Positions 25,582 through 26,415 of a DNA stretch of 26,415 nt are shown here, one piece after another. A model generated the notes under the pieces. That model worked only from the letters and a program-made list of their open reading frames with translations. It made no database searches and was not told where the DNA came from. The position numbers were made by a program, and so were the translations under genes. Within the stretch, counting starts at the first letter, position 1, and each line of letters starts with the position of its first letter. Where the stretch lies: assembly GCA_000433915.1 (NCBI GenBank), contig HF993645.1, positions 77,584 through 103,998 on the forward strand, in the 5' to 3' direction. This stretch comes from Clostridium sp. CAG:793 (GTDB lineage Bacteria; Bacillota; Clostridia; TANB77; CAG-508).

Positions 25582-26415
25582 TTATGGAATATAATCTCGT
25601 AGTTCAAAATCACCTATTTTAAAATTGATTGCCTGTCCATCGTCTACTGTTCCTAAATTAAATGCAATATATGTTGTATTCTGCTGAGCACTAAATTTTA
25701 TAGAATGATGATCCAATGTAGTAATATTTTTTGGTAAATAATATGTAGATGTTATTTCATTATTAATATTATCATTATTCTCTATTTTATTTAATATTTG
25801 AAGTGCAATACCTTGATATTTTCCAGTAGTATATGTTGATAAGTTTTGAAACTTGAACGAAAAACTATATTCTTTTCCTGGAACAGTTTTTATAGGAATA
25901 TAAAAAATTTCCCACCCTCCGATTCCTTTAAAGGTTACTGAATTTATATTGCTACTATCATCAAAGCTTTTGGTAAATGTAGATGGATATTGAAATAACC
26001 ACAAGTTCAAGTTATCTCTTCTCATTACAAAATTATTTGTATAAGAGATATTTTCGTTTCCAGCCATATCTTTAGTATAAATCCATAATCTCCAATATCC
26101 TAATAAATCTATTGGGTTGTATAAAGATTCAGAATTGTTTGTAAAACTCCAGCCACCTTCTCCTGTAAAATCAGATTTACTTGATAAAGAATAAAAAGTA
26201 TCTTTATAAGAAGATTGCATCCATCTACCATATTGAATATTAGTTCCACTTAAATTATCATTAATTCTAATTATAGTCTTGGCTTCTTGCCCCAATGATA
26301 CTAAATCACATCCATTTGTATCAAAAGATATTGATGGAGGTGTCTTATCAACTTTTATTGTATACGTTTTGCTGCATGAATTACCAACATTATCTTTCGT
26401 GGTTAGAACATGAAG
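25582..26415 (-). CDS. Ig-like-repeat surface protein, C-terminal part; start beyond window
   Basis: The minus strand is open from the right edge to TAA at 25582: 278 codons, with no start visible. It begins inside an Ig-like module of the same kind as in the giant protein (TTKDNVGNS, then YTIKVDKTPPSISF). A second Ig-like domain of about 95 residues follows (INDNLSGTN, WRLWIYTKDMAGNENISYTN). The last 140 residues form a different beta-rich domain (GGWEIFYIPIKTVPGKEYSF, YIAFNLGTVDDGQAINFKIG, ending FELRDYIP), shaped like a CBM4/9-type carbohydrate-binding jelly roll; this is a guess from pattern. No LPXTG or membrane anchor is at the C-terminus. Probably a second large adhesin, convergent with the giant gene. 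Confidence 0.75.
   Translation of the reverse strand, partial: LHVLTTKDNVGNSCSKTYTIKVDKTPPSISFDTNGCDLVSLGQEAKTIIRINDNLSGTNIQYGRWMQSSYKDTFYSLSSKSDFTGEGGWSFTNNSESLYNPIDLLGYWRLWIYTKDMAGNENISYTNNFVMRRDNLNLWLFQYPSTFTKSFDDSSNINSVTFKGIGGWEIFYIPIKTVPGKEYSFSFKFQNLSTYTTGKYQGIALQILNKIENNDNINNEITSTYYLPKNITTLDHHSIKFSAQQNTTYIAFNLGTVDDGQAINFKIGDFELRDYIP

Overview
The window is very AT-rich. Coding density, strong AGGAGG-type ribosome binding sites, intrinsic terminators and protein families all point to a low-GC Firmicute of the Clostridia, probably a gut lineage. No 16S or other phylogenetic marker is present, so this is inference.

Layout. 1-1054 (minus, cut by the left edge): secreted D-Ala-D-Ala carboxypeptidase. 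1172-1883 (plus): a ComEA-type DNA-uptake protein split into two overlapping frames. 1974-2237: small acidic protein. 2282-2611 (minus): XRE regulator. 2856-4904 (plus): surface protein with a prepilin-like N-terminus and 29-residue GLUG repeats. About 5170-8221 (minus): a decayed integrative conjugative element. It holds an intact DUF5697-like gene and PrgI gene, plus broken S1-like, pilin-like, membrane and replication-initiator genes, and a candidate small RNA on the other strand. 8336-8411 (minus): initiator tRNA-fMet with its own promoter and terminator, divergent from topB (8530-10434), whose mRNA appears leaderless. 10510-11529: membrane-anchored M23 peptidase that seems to start at ATA. 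11646-12326: M15 peptidase plus peptidoglycan-binding domain. 12525-25412, continuing out of frame to 25518: a giant protein of about 4,300 residues. 25582-26415 (minus, cut by the right edge): the end of a second Ig-like-repeat surface protein, convergent with the giant gene.

The central feature is the giant gene. A prepilin-like N-terminal segment lacking the usual Glu at +5 is followed by 42 Ig/FnIII-like modules of four types. The modules follow a strict order: every C is followed by A, and every D lies between B and C. A roughly 300-residue C-terminal domain follows and is cut short by a frameshift. A 16-bp perfect inverted repeat flanks a 123-bp segment just upstream that holds a possible promoter, which is the geometry of a phase-variable promoter. 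The GLUG protein has the same type of N-terminus, so this lineage appears to use one pseudopilin-like anchor for unrelated repetitive extracellular passengers. Three peptidoglycan enzymes (D,D-carboxypeptidase, M23, M15) lie near these surface proteins and could remodel the wall around them; that functional link is inference from neighbourhood only.
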